Assembly (NCBI GenBank): GCA_934481325.1
Contig: CAKSPL010000002.1
Span: forward strand, 1-38,793
Direction of reading: 5' to 3'
Source: an uncultured Eubacteriales bacterium
GTDB lineage: Bacteria; Bacillota; Clostridia; Oscillospirales; CAG-272
Length of the DNA stretch: 38,793 nucleotides
Under the pieces are notes generated by a model. It worked only from the letters and a program-made list of their open reading frames with translations. It did no database searches and was not told the origin of the DNA. Position numbers and translations under genes: made by a program. This document shows positions 8,213 to 17,026 of the stretch, one piece after another (within the stretch, counting starts at the first letter, position 1; every line of letters begins with the position of its first letter).

Positions 8213-8227
8213 GGGGGAGGGGACGAA

Positions 8228-10222
8228 ATGCAGAAAATCGGCGTATTCGTATGTCATTGCGGCACCAACATTGCCGGCACGGTGGACGTGAAGGCGGTTG
8301 CCGAAGCACTCTCGCACGAGCCGGGCGTGGTGTTTTCCACCGACTATCAGTATATGTGCTCCGAATCGGGTCAGAGCCTGATGAGAAGCGCAATCAGAGA
8401 ACACGGTCTTACCGGCGTGGTGGTATGCTCCTGCTCCCCCCGGATGCACGAGGCAACCTTCCGCAAAGCGGCGGCAGCAGAGGGGCTGAACCCCTATATG
8501 GTGGAAATTGCCAACATCCGCGAGCAGGTGTCGTGGATTCATAAAGATGTGAAAGAAGCCACCGAAAAGGCAATTATTCTTGCCCGTGCGGCGGTGGCAA
8601 AGGTACACCTCAACAAACCCTTAACGGCAGGGCAAAGCCCCGTGACCAAGCGTGCGCTGGTCATCGGCGGCGGCATTGCCGGCATTCAGACCGCGCTGGA
8701 CATCGCAGAGGCGGGCTTTGAGGTGGATATTGTGGAAAAATCCCCCACCATCGGCGGGAAAATGGCGCAGATTGACAAAACCTTTCCGACCCTGGACTGC
8801 GCCGCCTGTATCCTGACCCCGAAAATGGTGGATGCCGCGCAGAATGACAAAATCACCATTTATTCGTACAGCGAGGTGGAGTCGGTCAAGGGCTTTGTGG
8901 GCAATTTCCGCGTCGGCATCCGGCGCAAGGCGCGCTACGTGGACGAAACGAAATGCACGGGTTGCGGGCTTTGCACCGAAAAATGCCCGCAGAAAAAAGT
9001 GCCCAACGAGTTCAACCTGGGGCTTGACAACCGCCGCGCCATTTACATTCCCTTTGCGCAGGCGGTGCCGAAGGTGGCAACCATTGACGCGGACTACTGC
9101 AATATGCTGAAAAACGGCAAGTGCGGCGTTTGCTCCAAGGTGTGTGGCGCGGGCGCGATTGATTACACGCAAAAGGACGAGGTCATCGAGCGGGAGTACG
9201 GCGCAATCGTTGCCGCCACCGGTTTTAACCCCATCGACGTGAAGCCGTTCGGCGAGTACGGCTATGCCGAGTATCCGGACGTGGTGACCTCGCTGGAGCT
9301 GGAACGCCTGATGAACGCGGCGGGTCCCACGGCGGGCACGCTCCTGCGCCCTTCGGACAAGACCCACCCACACACGCTGGTGTTTGTGCAGTGCGTGGGT
9401 TCCCGTTGCGACGCGGAAAACACCAAGGGCAAGACCTACTGCTCCAAAATCTGCTGTATGTACACGGCAAAGCACGCGATGCTGGTGCGCGAAAAATACC
9501 CGGATACCGAGGTTTACGTGTTCTACATCGACGTGCGCACCCCCGGCAAGAACTTTGACGAGTTTTACCGCCGCGCGGTGGAGCAATACGGCGTACATTA
9601 CATCAAAGGTGCCGTCGGCAAGGTGACGGAGGAAAACGGCAAGCTGAAGGTACAGGCAAGCGACCTGCTTTCCGGTGAGCAGCTGCACATTGACGCCGAT
9701 ATGGTGGTGCTTGCCGCCGCGATTGAGCCGGATAAGAGCGCAAGACATCTTGCCACGATGCTGACTGCCAGTATGGATACCAACGATTTCTTCACCGAGG
9801 CGCACCCGAAGCTCCGCCCGGTGGAAAGCCCTACGGCGGGCATCTTCCTCTCCGGCGTGTGCCAGGGACCCAAGGATATTCCGGAAACGGTGTCGCAGGC
9901 GTCCGCCTGTGCCGCCAAGGTCATCGGGCTTCTTGCCAAGGATCATCTGGTGGGCAACCCCTGCGTGGCACATTCGGACGAGATGCTCTGCAACGGCTGT
10001 TCCTCCTGTGAAAAGGTCTGCCCGTACGGAGCCATCAGCTATTCCGACAAGGAATTCCGCGGGCCCAACCGCACCACGCTGATCCGGCGTGTGGCAAGCG
10101 TCAACGAGGCGGTGTGCCAGGGCTGCGGTGCCTGCACGGTTGCCTGCCCCTCCGGCGCAATGGATTTGAAGGGCTTCTCCAATAAACAGATTATGGCGGA
10201 GGTGGACGCGATATGCAAGTAA
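8228..10222 (+). CDS. hdrA: HdrA-like FAD/iron-sulfur subunit (candidate electron-bifurcating core)
   Basis: The 664-residue protein matches full-length HdrA. The N-terminal domain has the CHCG motif (C9, C11), C44 and the CSCSP motif (C67, C69). A thioredoxin-reductase-like FAD domain follows, with GGGIAGI at 147-153 and GGKMAQIDKTFPTLDCAACILTP. An inserted ferredoxin domain has C243-x2-C-x2-C-x3-C253 plus a second cysteine group (CNMLKNGKCGVCSKVC). A C-terminal ferredoxin domain with two 4Fe-4S motifs starts at C588. In methanogens the FAD of HdrA bifurcates electrons between ferredoxin and the disulfide. Here electrons would enter through FlxD, whose gene overlaps this one by 10 nt. Whether this enzyme bifurcates cannot be settled from sequence. 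Confidence 0.92.
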   Translation: MQKIGVFVCHCGTNIAGTVDVKAVAEALSHEPGVVFSTDYQYMCSESGQSLMRSAIREHGLTGVVVCSCSPRMHEATFRKAAAAEGLNPYMVEIANIREQVSWIHKDVKEATEKAIILARAAVAKVHLNKPLTAGQSPVTKRALVIGGGIAGIQTALDIAEAGFEVDIVEKSPTIGGKMAQIDKTFPTLDCAACILTPKMVDAAQNDKITIYSYSEVESVKGFVGNFRVGIRRKARYVDETKCTGCGLCTEKCPQKKVPNEFNLGLDNRRAIYIPFAQAVPKVATIDADYCNMLKNGKCGVCSKVCGAGAIDYTQKDEVIEREYGAIVAATGFNPIDVKPFGEYGYAEYPDVVTSLELERLMNAAGPTAGTLLRPSDKTHPHTLVFVQCVGSRCDAENTKGKTYCSKICCMYTAKHAMLVREKYPDTEVYVFYIDVRTPGKNFDEFYRRAVEQYGVHYIKGAVGKVTEENGKLKVQASDLLSGEQLHIDADMVVLAAAIEPDKSARHLATMLTASMDTNDFFTEAHPKLRPVESPTAGIFLSGVCQGPKDIPETVSQASACAAKVIGLLAKDHLVGNPCVAHSDEMLCNGCSSCEKVCPYGAISYSDKEFRGPNRTTLIRRVASVNEAVCQGCGACTVACPSGAMDLKGFSNKQIMAEVDAICK

Positions 10223-10653
10223 ACGAAACCGGATATAAACCGAAAATCGTGGCGTTCTGCTGCAACTGGTGTTCCTATGCCGGCGGGGATCTGGCGGGTT
10301 CCTCCCGTCTTTCCTACCCCGCAGAGGTCAAAGTCATCCGCGTACCCTGCTCCTGTCGTGTCAACCCGATGTTCGTACTGCGGGCATTTCAGCGCGGGGC
10401 GGACGGCGTGATCATCGCCGGCTGTCACCCCGGGGACTGTCACTATACCAGCGGCAACTATTTTGCGCGCCGCCGGATGGCATTGCTCTTCTCGATGCTG
10501 GATTACCTCGGCATTGAAAAGGAGCGCACCCGCGTGGAATGGATTTCCGCCGCGGAGGGTGCGAAATTCTCCAAAACGATGAACGAATTCTGTGAAACCG
10601 TTGCCGCGCTCGGCGAAAACAAGCGATTGGAGGACTTACGATGCAAGAAATGA
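10213..10653 (+). CDS. flxD: MvhD/FlxD-type [2Fe-2S] electron-transfer subunit
   Basis: The 146-residue protein has the MvhD cysteine pattern: C16-C17-x2-C20, C46-x-C48 and C71-x4-C76 (GCHPGDCHY). MvhD-type subunits carry one 2Fe-2S cluster and pass electrons from a hydrogenase or FlxABC module to HdrA. No hydrogenase large or small subunit genes occur here, so the donor is likely the FlxC-FlxB-FlxA set downstream. Its start lies inside the last codons of hdrA and its end overlaps flxC by 13 nt, so the subunits are probably made in step. Confidence 0.9.
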   Translation: MQVNETGYKPKIVAFCCNWCSYAGGDLAGSSRLSYPAEVKVIRVPCSCRVNPMFVLRAFQRGADGVIIAGCHPGDCHYTSGNYFARRRMALLFSMLDYLGIEKERTRVEWISAAEGAKFSKTMNEFCETVAALGENKRLEDLRCKK

Positions 10654-11615
10654 TGGAAAAACGCGCCGTGGAGCTCCTCGAGGCCGGCACGGTAGACCGT
10701 GTGCTCGGCTGGGCGGCGGGCGAGTTTGCCTATGACCCGACCCCGGCGGTGTTCCGCACCCCCGAGGAAGTGAAGGCACGCTTTGTCTACAACGATTTCT
10801 GCGGGGCAAACCTGTCGAAATATTTGGTGAAGGAATGCAAGGCGGGGGGGAAGATTGCGGTCTTTCTCAAGCCCTGTGACACTTACAGCTTCAACGAACT
10901 GCTGAACGAACACCGCATCAAGCGTGAGATGGTGTACGTGATCGGCATCGAGTGCTACGGCAAAGCCGACGTGGAAAAACTGACGGCAATGGGGCTTTCC
11001 GGCATCACGGGCATCGTGATGAAAAACGGGGAGTACACCGTGGAGACCGTGTACGGCAACAAAACCGTGAAAGCCGCGGATGCCACCGCCGACCGTTGCC
11101 TTGCCTGCAAGAGCAAGAAACACGTGGTGTATGATGAGCTGATCGGTGAGGACGGCGAGTGGACAGAGGACTGCAACCGCTTTGATACGGTGGAAAAACT
11201 GGAGGCAATGACTCCGGACGAGAGATATGCGTTCTGGCAGAACGAGCTTTCGCGTTGCATCCGTTGCAATGCCTGCCGCAACGTATGTCCCGCCTGCACC
11301 TGCGAGCAGTGCGTGTTCGACAACCCGAACTCCGGCGTGGCGCAGAAGGCGGCGGTCAACTCCTTTGAGGAGAGCATGTTCCACATCATCCGCGCGTTCC
11401 ACGTGGCGGGCAGATGTACCGACTGCGGCGAATGCTCCCGCGTGTGTCCTCAGCATATTCCGCTCCACCTGCTCAACCGCAAATTCATCCTGGACGTGAA
11501 CCGCTTCTACGGGGACTATCAGGCGGGCGCGGATACCGAAACCAAGCCTCCGCTTGGCACTTATCGGCAAAACGACATCGAACCCGGTGCCGCCGTGGGA
11601 GGTGGAAAACAATGA
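10641..11615 (+). CDS. flxC: FlxC-like 4Fe-4S protein
   Basis: The 324-residue iron-sulfur protein has an N-terminal domain resembling the F420-dehydrogenase/hydrogenase beta family (FLKPCDTYSFNELL near residues 75-88, IGIECYG near 101-107) and two C-terminal 4Fe-4S motifs (C206-x2-C-x2-C-x3-C216 and C259-x2-C-x2-C-x3-C269), plus extra cysteines (CPACTCEQC). GGAGG stands 7 nt before the ATG. It lies between flxD and flxB and overlaps both. In Flx-Hdr complexes it should relay electrons from NADH-oxidising FlxA towards FlxD/HdrA. The letter follows the mirror-image order of known flxABCD clusters and is tentative. Confidence 0.78.
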   Translation: MQEMMEKRAVELLEAGTVDRVLGWAAGEFAYDPTPAVFRTPEEVKARFVYNDFCGANLSKYLVKECKAGGKIAVFLKPCDTYSFNELLNEHRIKREMVYVIGIECYGKADVEKLTAMGLSGITGIVMKNGEYTVETVYGNKTVKAADATADRCLACKSKKHVVYDELIGEDGEWTEDCNRFDTVEKLEAMTPDERYAFWQNELSRCIRCNACRNVCPACTCEQCVFDNPNSGVAQKAAVNSFEESMFHIIRAFHVAGRCTDCGECSRVCPQHIPLHLLNRKFILDVNRFYGDYQAGADTETKPPLGTYRQNDIEPGAAVGGGKQ

Positions 11616-12640
11616 AATTTCTGAAACAAGAATCGCTTTCCGCCCTTTTTGCCAAAATTGCGGAAAAAGAGACGCTGTACCTGCCGCAAAAGCAGGAGAA
11701 CGGCAAAGCCGCTTACAAGGAGTGGCACGAGGGCGCGGAATATGCGCGGAGCCTGAATACCGTGCGCTCCGCAAAGGACTTTTTCTTCCCCCAGACCGAA
11801 AACCTGATGGATTTCAAAATGGAAGGGAAGAACATCACGATAGAGGACACGAGAAAAGAGTGTGAGGATTTTGTGCTGTTCGGCGTGCGCGCCTGTGACG
11901 CACGGAGTTTTGACATTCTCGACAGCGTGTACCTTGCAAACCCCGTGGATACCTATTATCAGAACCGCCGGGCGCACGGCACCGTGGTAACGGTTGCCTG
12001 CACGCGCCCCGGTGAGAGTTGTTTTTGCCACGTGTTCGGCATTGACGCTACCGACCCCGCCGGCGACGTGACCGCGTGGGAGACGGAAGAAGGCTTCTTC
12101 CTCCGCCCGAACACCGAAAAGGGCGAGGCTCTGCTTGCCGCCGCGGGCGACCTGCTTTCCGAAAAGGACGCCGCCGCGGTAGAGGCACAGCGTGCCGCCG
12201 TAAAGGAAATTCAGGCGAAGCTGCCGCTCGCAACGCTCACCGCCAAGGGCTTTGGCGGGGGGCTGACGAAGGAGCTGTTTGACCGCCCGGAGTGGAAAAC
12301 GCTGTCCGAGGCGTGCCTCGGGTGCGGCAGTTGTACCTTCCATTGTCCCACCTGTCAGTGCTACGACATCCGGGATTTTGACACCGGACACGGAATCAAA
12401 CGCTTCCGGTGCTGGGATTCCTGTATGTATTCCGATTTCACGAAGATGTCCGCGGGTCAGCCCCGCCCCACACAGCTGGAGCGGTTCCGCCAACGCTTTA
12501 TGCACAAGCTGGTTTACTACCCCGAAAACAACGGCGGGGTGTTCGGCTGTGTGGGTTGCGGGCGGTGCCTGATCGGGTGTCCGATTTCGATGAACATCGT
12601 CAAAGTGATGAAAACGCTGGGAGGGAAGAGCAATGAATAA
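11612..12640 (+). CDS. flxB: FlxB-like 4Fe-4S protein (AsrA/HyhB-type)
   Basis: The 342-residue protein belongs to the anaerobic sulfite reductase A / sulfhydrogenase beta type of 4Fe-4S dicluster proteins. It has the motif FGVRACDARSFDILD (about 90-104), a CFCHVFG segment, and two ferredoxin motifs, C235-x2-C-x2-C-x3-C245 and C313-x2-C-x2-C-x3-C323. I chose the ATG at 11612, which follows GGAGGTGGAAAACA and overlaps the flxC stop by 4 nt. The open frame reaches further upstream, but only inside flxC. It should pair with the FlxA-like flavoprotein next to it, as AsrA-AsrB and HyhB-HyhG do. Confidence 0.83.
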   Translation: MKFLKQESLSALFAKIAEKETLYLPQKQENGKAAYKEWHEGAEYARSLNTVRSAKDFFFPQTENLMDFKMEGKNITIEDTRKECEDFVLFGVRACDARSFDILDSVYLANPVDTYYQNRRAHGTVVTVACTRPGESCFCHVFGIDATDPAGDVTAWETEEGFFLRPNTEKGEALLAAAGDLLSEKDAAAVEAQRAAVKEIQAKLPLATLTAKGFGGGLTKELFDRPEWKTLSEACLGCGSCTFHCPTCQCYDIRDFDTGHGIKRFRCWDSCMYSDFTKMSAGQPRPTQLERFRQRFMHKLVYYPENNGGVFGCVGCGRCLIGCPISMNIVKVMKTLGGKSNE

Positions 12641-13460
12641 CGAAACCCTGATTCCTGTGGTCTGCAAGGTCATTGACATCCGGCAGGACACTCCCGACGT
12701 GAAAACCTTCCGCGTAGTCACGCCGGACGGAAAAAAGCCCTTTGACCACCGCCCCGGGCAGTGCGCAATGCTCTCGGTACCCGGCATCAGCGAAGCGATG
12801 ATTTCCATTACCTCCTCGCCGACCAACAGGGAGTATATGGAGTTCAGCGTGAAGAAATGCGGGTGCTTAACCGAGTGGCTCCACGCAATGGAGGTGGGGC
12901 AGTGCATCACGGTGAGAGGCCCGTACGGGCGTCCTTTTCCCGTGGATGACGAGCTTGCCGGCAAGGATTTACTCTTTGTGGCGGGCGGCATCGGGCTTGC
13001 GCCCTTGCGCTCCGTCATCAATTACGTGCGGGATAACCGCGGGAAATACGGCACCGTGGACATCGTGTACGGCTCCCGCTCCAAGGACGACCTGGTGGAT
13101 TACCGCGAGATCGTGGAGGAATGGGAAAAGACCGAGGGCTTCCGCGTGCATCTGACCATCGACCGTGAGCAGGAGGGCTGGGACGGGCACGTCGGCTTTG
13201 TGCCGAACTACGTCAAGGAGCTTGCCCCCGACGTGAAAAAGACCGTTCTGATGTGCGGGCCTCCCATTATGATCAAATTCACTCTGCAGGGACTGATGGA
13301 GCTGGGCTTTGACAAAACCCGGATTTATACCACGATGGAACTGCGGATGAAGTGCGGGATCGGCAAGTGCGGGCGTTGCAATATCGGCAGTAAGTACGTC
13401 TGCAAGGACGGGCCCGTCTTCCGGTTTGACGAGCTGGATGAGCTTCCCAACGAATACTGA
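12633..13460 (+). CDS. flxA: FlxA-like FAD/NAD(P)-binding subunit with C-terminal [2Fe-2S]
   Basis: The 275-residue flavoprotein is of the ferredoxin-NADP reductase fold as seen in AsrB, HyhG and FlxA. It has an FAD-binding HRPGQ (39-43) and ISITSSP (57-63), the pyridine nucleotide motif FVAGGIGLAPL (115-125), the MCGPP motif (207-211), and a C-terminal 2Fe-2S set C241-x4-C246-x2-C249-x7-C257. It is the likely NADH entry point of the complex. It overlaps flxB by 8 nt. No full Hyh hydrogenase is encoded nearby, which argues for the Flx assignment. Confidence 0.87.
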   Translation: MNNETLIPVVCKVIDIRQDTPDVKTFRVVTPDGKKPFDHRPGQCAMLSVPGISEAMISITSSPTNREYMEFSVKKCGCLTEWLHAMEVGQCITVRGPYGRPFPVDDELAGKDLLFVAGGIGLAPLRSVINYVRDNRGKYGTVDIVYGSRSKDDLVDYREIVEEWEKTEGFRVHLTIDREQEGWDGHVGFVPNYVKELAPDVKKTVLMCGPPIMIKFTLQGLMELGFDKTRIYTTMELRMKCGIGKCGRCNIGSKYVCKDGPVFRFDELDELPNEY

Positions 13461-13478
13461 TAAGGAGACAGCACAAAA

Positions 13479-14156
13479 ATGGAACAGAATATGATTCATA
13501 TTTACCTGATGGGCAAGCAGTATGAAGTGCCTGCCAGCCTGACCATTATGGGCGCGATGGAATACGCCGGCTATCAGCTGGTGCGCGGGTGCGGGTGCCG
13601 TTGCGGATTTTGCGGCGCGTGCGCCACAATCTACCGCGTGAAGGGGGATACCGAGCTTCACGCCTGCCTTGCGTGCCAGACGCAGGTGGTGGACAATATG
13701 TACGTGGCAACCCTGCCGTTCTTCCCGCTGGTGAAAAAGCCGTTTGATATCGAAAAAATCAAACCCACCGAGCAGATTATGATGCAGCTTTACCCCGAGA
13801 TTTACGCTTGCGTGGGCTGTAACGCCTGCACCAAGGCGTGCACCCAGGGGCTGAACGTGATGCAGTACATCGCTTACGCTCAGCGCGGCGAGTACGAAAA
13901 GTGCGCAGAGGCTTCCTTTGACTGCGTGATGTGCGGCGTTTGCTCGTCGAGATGTCCCGCCGGCATCAGCCACCCGCAGGTGGCGTTGCTGGCGCGCCGA
14001 CTGACCGGCAAGTACATTGCCCCCCGCTCCGAGCATCTGGAAAAGCGGGTGGAGGAGATTCTGCACGGCGATTACAAGGCACTGATCGAGAGCCTGATGC
14101 AGAAGCCGCTGGAAGAGCTCAAAGAGCTGTACAACAACCGCGTCATCGAGAAATAA
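13479..14156 (+). CDS. Fumarate reductase/succinate dehydrogenase-like Fe-S subunit (TfrB N-terminal half type)
   Basis: The 225-residue protein has an N-terminal 2Fe-2S domain with seven cysteines (C38, C40, C42, C45, C48, C63, C66) and a C-terminal ferredoxin domain with C111-x2-C-x2-C-x3-C121 and C149-x2-C-x2-C-x3-C159. This is SdhB/FrdB-like architecture, but both C-terminal clusters appear to be 4Fe-4S, which suits a soluble enzyme. TfrB of methanogen thiol:fumarate reductase has a further HdrB-like CCG domain that is absent here. No membrane-anchor subunit is in the operon. It is followed after 15 nt by the flavoprotein gene. I infer that it links the fumarate-reducing flavin to the Hdr/Flx module. 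Confidence 0.85.
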   Translation: MEQNMIHIYLMGKQYEVPASLTIMGAMEYAGYQLVRGCGCRCGFCGACATIYRVKGDTELHACLACQTQVVDNMYVATLPFFPLVKKPFDIEKIKPTEQIMMQLYPEIYACVGCNACTKACTQGLNVMQYIAYAQRGEYEKCAEASFDCVMCGVCSSRCPAGISHPQVALLARRLTGKYIAPRSEHLEKRVEEILHGDYKALIESLMQKPLEELKELYNNRVIEK

Positions 14157-14171
14157 GGAGGGGAGCGCACA

Positions 14172-15788
14172 ATGTATACACAGGAAATGCTGGAATCCAT
14201 CAAAAAGGTGGAAGCAACGAGAGCCTCGCGCCTTGGCGTGGAGCCCCGCCGGATGACCGCGGACGAAAAGGAAGCTCTGCTTGCCGAGTTTCACCCCGAT
14301 CACATTGCCTCTCAGTTTGCCACACTGAAAATCGGACCCAACAAGGGTGAGAAAGTGCCGCTGGAACTGGCGGATATTCTGCAGGCAAACAGCCGCGTCA
14401 ATCCCGCCGCCGTTGACCTTTCCAACCCGGATTACGACGTGGACGTTCTGATTATCGGCGGCGGCGGAGCCGGCTCCGCCGCGGCAATTATGGCACACGA
14501 AAACGGTGCCGACGTGATGATTGTGACCAAGCTCCGCCACGGCGACGCCAACACCATGATGGCAGAGGGCGGCATCCAGGCGGCGGACAAGGAGGGCGAC
14601 AGCCCCGCGATTCACTACCTGGACGCACTGGGCGGCGGTCACTTCAAAAACGTGCCGGAGCTGCTGGAAAAACTGGTGACCGAGGGTCCGATTGCCGTGA
14701 AATGGCTCAACGACCTCGGCGTGATGTTTGACAAGGAGCCGGACGGTACCATGATCACCACCCACGGCGGCGGCACCTCCCGCAAGAGAATGCACGCGGC
14801 AAAGGACTATTCCGGTGCCGAGATTATGCGGGTGTTGCGCGATGAGGTCATCAACCGCGGGATTCCGGTGGTGGACTTTACCTCCGCCATCGAGATTATC
14901 AAGGACGAAAACGGCAGGGCGGCAGGTGCCGTGCTGATGAATATGGAGACGAAGGAGATTCTGATTGCCCGTGCGAAAACCGTGATTATCGCCACCGGCG
15001 GTGCGGGGCGGATGCACTATCAGGGCTTCCCCACCTCCAACCACTACGGTGCCACGGCGGACGGGCTGGTTCTGGCTTACCGCGCGGGCGCGCCGCTGCT
15101 TTACGCATACACTCTGCAATACCACCCCACGGGCGTGGCGTATCCCTCCCAGATTTTCGGCGCACTGGTCACCGAAAAGGTGCGTTCCATCGGCGCAATG
15201 CTGGTTAACTCCGAGGGCGAGGCGTTTATGCACCCGTTGGAAACGCGTGACGTTGCCGCCGCCTCCATTATCCGGGAGTGCAAGGCGCGTCACAAGGGCG
15301 TTGCCACCCCCGACGGGGGCTTTGGCGTGTGGTTGGATTCGCCGATGATTGAGCTTCTCCACGGAGAGGGAACTATCGAAAAGCGAATTCCGGCAATGAT
15401 GCGGATGTATCTCAAATACGGCATCGATATGCGCAAGCAGCCGATTCTCGTTTACCCCACGCTCCATTATCAGAACGGCGGCATCAAGATTGCCGCAAAC
15501 GCGATGTCGGATGTGGAAAACCTGTTTGTGGCGGGCGAGGCTGTGGGCGGTATCCACGGCGAAAACCGCCTGATGGGCAACTCGTTGCTTGACATCATCG
15601 TGTTCGGCAGAACGGCGGGTATCGAGGCGGCAAAAACCGCCAAAAACACCACGGTGGGCAAACTGAACCTTGACCACGTGACCGCGTTTGCCAAGGAAAT
15701 GGCGGATGCCGGGATCAAGACCGACAAGGTCTCCCCGATTCTGCTTCCGCACTACACGCACGGAAACCCCCGGTTTGAAGCAAAATAA
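14172..15788 (+). CDS. Soluble fumarate reductase/succinate dehydrogenase-type flavoprotein
   Basis: The 538-residue protein has a GGGGAGSAAA dinucleotide motif (96-105) and the substrate-site motifs of FrdA/SdhA: QYHPTG, ETRDVAAASI, PTLHYQNGGI with the His matching FrdA PTAHY, and GENRLMGNSLLDIIVFGR with the conserved Arg. These support reduction of fumarate or oxidation of succinate. It carries an unusual N-terminal extension of about 88 residues before the FAD fold; FrdA begins its FAD fold within the first 10 residues. The extension could be a docking region. L-aspartate oxidase (NadB) is a possible alternative, but the operon contains no nadA or nadC. The direction is inferred from fumC upstream and the exporter-type gene downstream. 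Confidence 0.88.
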   Translation: MYTQEMLESIKKVEATRASRLGVEPRRMTADEKEALLAEFHPDHIASQFATLKIGPNKGEKVPLELADILQANSRVNPAAVDLSNPDYDVDVLIIGGGGAGSAAAIMAHENGADVMIVTKLRHGDANTMMAEGGIQAADKEGDSPAIHYLDALGGGHFKNVPELLEKLVTEGPIAVKWLNDLGVMFDKEPDGTMITTHGGGTSRKRMHAAKDYSGAEIMRVLRDEVINRGIPVVDFTSAIEIIKDENGRAAGAVLMNMETKEILIARAKTVIIATGGAGRMHYQGFPTSNHYGATADGLVLAYRAGAPLLYAYTLQYHPTGVAYPSQIFGALVTEKVRSIGAMLVNSEGEAFMHPLETRDVAAASIIRECKARHKGVATPDGGFGVWLDSPMIELLHGEGTIEKRIPAMMRMYLKYGIDMRKQPILVYPTLHYQNGGIKIAANAMSDVENLFVAGEAVGGIHGENRLMGNSLLDIIVFGRTAGIEAAKTAKNTTVGKLNLDHVTAFAKEMADAGIKTDKVSPILLPHYTHGNPRFEAK

Positions 15789-15803
15789 GGGAGAACTGAC
15801 GGA

Positions 15804-17000
15804 ATGATTGACTATCTTGGCGGGGTGCTTGGCTCCTGGCTCGGCATCATTTTCTTCGTCTTTGTGATTGCAACGCTTGGCTATCTTGTGGGCGGCATCA
15901 CCATCAAGGGCATTTCTCTCGGCACTGCGGGCGTATTGCTTGTGGCATTGCTTTTCGGGATTCTTGCAAACTTTGTACCTTCCTTTACGGTGGGCAGTAC
16001 CACCGTTACGCTGTTTGACGCAGGGCTGAAAACCAAATTCAGCCTGGTGTCCAGCCTTGGCACCGCGATGTTTGTCACGGCGGTGGGGTTGATTGCGGGG
16101 CCGAAATTCTTCCGCACCTTCAACCGCAAGTCGCTGGCGTACATCTGCATGGGCGTGATTGTGATTCTGGTCGGCTCGCTGACCGCGTTCCTCTGCTCGT
16201 TCCTTGACGGGGGGCTGAGCGTGGATATGGCGGTGGGTCTGATGACCGGCGCACTGACCTCCACCCCGGGGCTTTCCGCCGCAAAGGAGGTTGCCGCCGA
16301 CGAGGCGGCGGTGACCGCCGGTTACGGTATCGCGTATCTTTTCGGCGTGCTCGGCGTGGTGTTTTTCGTTCAGCTGGTGCCGAAAATCCTGCGCGTGAAT
16401 ATGGAGAAGGAGCGCGAGAGCTTTGTGGCGGCAAACGCCGTGGAGGTAAAGCCGATTGAGCGGCGGCTTGTGAAGCTGGAGCCGTTCGGCTTTTTCCCGT
16501 TCTTTCTTGCCATTGCGTTGGGGTGCTTCATCGGCTCTGTCAAAATTCCGGGCATCAACTTCTCGCTCGGTACCTCGGGCGGCACGCTGATTGCGGGCTT
16601 GCTGATCGGGCATTTCGGGCATATCGGGCCGATTGACTGCCGCATCGGCAAGGACACGCTGAAATTCTTCCGGGAGCTGGGGCTGGTGCTGTTTCTCATC
16701 GGCGCGGGCGTACCCGGCGGCGTGAACTTCGTTTCCAACGTCAAGGTGTCGTATTTCCTGTACGGTGCACTGATGACACTGCTGCCGATGCTGGTCGGGT
16801 TCCTGCTTGCCAAATATGTGTTCAAGCTGAGCGTGTTCAACAACCTCGGCTCCATCACCGGCGGTATGACCTCCACCCCCGCGCTCGGTGCGCTGATCAG
16901 CACTGCCGGCACGGACGACGTGTCCTCTGCCTACGCGCTGACCTACCCCGTGGCACTGGTGTGCGTGGTGCTGGCGGCAAAGATTTTGCTGATGCTCTGA
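15804..17000 (+). CDS. AspT/SucE-family (AAEX) transporter, likely dicarboxylate export
   Basis: The 398-residue membrane protein has roughly ten hydrophobic segments in two homologous halves. The repeat is visible as GALTSTPGL (149-157) and GGMTSTPAL (353-361), the signature of the aspartate:alanine exchanger family (YidE/YbjL duplication). Full-size members carry TrkA-C (RCK) domains between the halves. Here only a roughly 40-residue charged linker (about 195-235) separates them. The family includes the Corynebacterium glutamicum succinate exporter SucE, so with a fumarate reductase directly upstream (15 nt) the likely job is succinate export, or exchange with malate, fumarate or aspartate. 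The substrate is inference. A terminator follows at 17027. Confidence 0.8.
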   Translation: MIDYLGGVLGSWLGIIFFVFVIATLGYLVGGITIKGISLGTAGVLLVALLFGILANFVPSFTVGSTTVTLFDAGLKTKFSLVSSLGTAMFVTAVGLIAGPKFFRTFNRKSLAYICMGVIVILVGSLTAFLCSFLDGGLSVDMAVGLMTGALTSTPGLSAAKEVAADEAAVTAGYGIAYLFGVLGVVFFVQLVPKILRVNMEKERESFVAANAVEVKPIERRLVKLEPFGFFPFFLAIALGCFIGSVKIPGINFSLGTSGGTLIAGLLIGHFGHIGPIDCRIGKDTLKFFRELGLVLFLIGAGVPGGVNFVSNVKVSYFLYGALMTLLPMLVGFLLAKYVFKLSVFNNLGSITGGMTSTPALGALISTAGTDDVSSAYALTYPVALVCVVLAAKILLML

Positions 17001-17026
17001 TTTCCCGCGGCAAAAACCGCAAATAA

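Noticed and set aside
8228..13460. A hydrogenase-linked Mvh/Hdr or sulfhydrogenase operon
   Set aside because: No hydrogenase large or small subunit is encoded; the MvhD-like and AsrA/AsrB-like proteins fit FlxD, FlxB and FlxA.
14172..15788. L-aspartate oxidase (NadB)
   Set aside because: Shares the fold, but there is no NAD-synthesis context and it is paired with an SdhB-like Fe-S protein, which NadB does not use.
12969..16622. A 1217-codon open frame antisense to the flxA-frd-transporter genes
   Set aside because: It lies wholly opposite well-recognised genes, its residue composition is that of a reverse-complement shadow, and it has no recognisable domain. GC-rich DNA gives long antisense frames.
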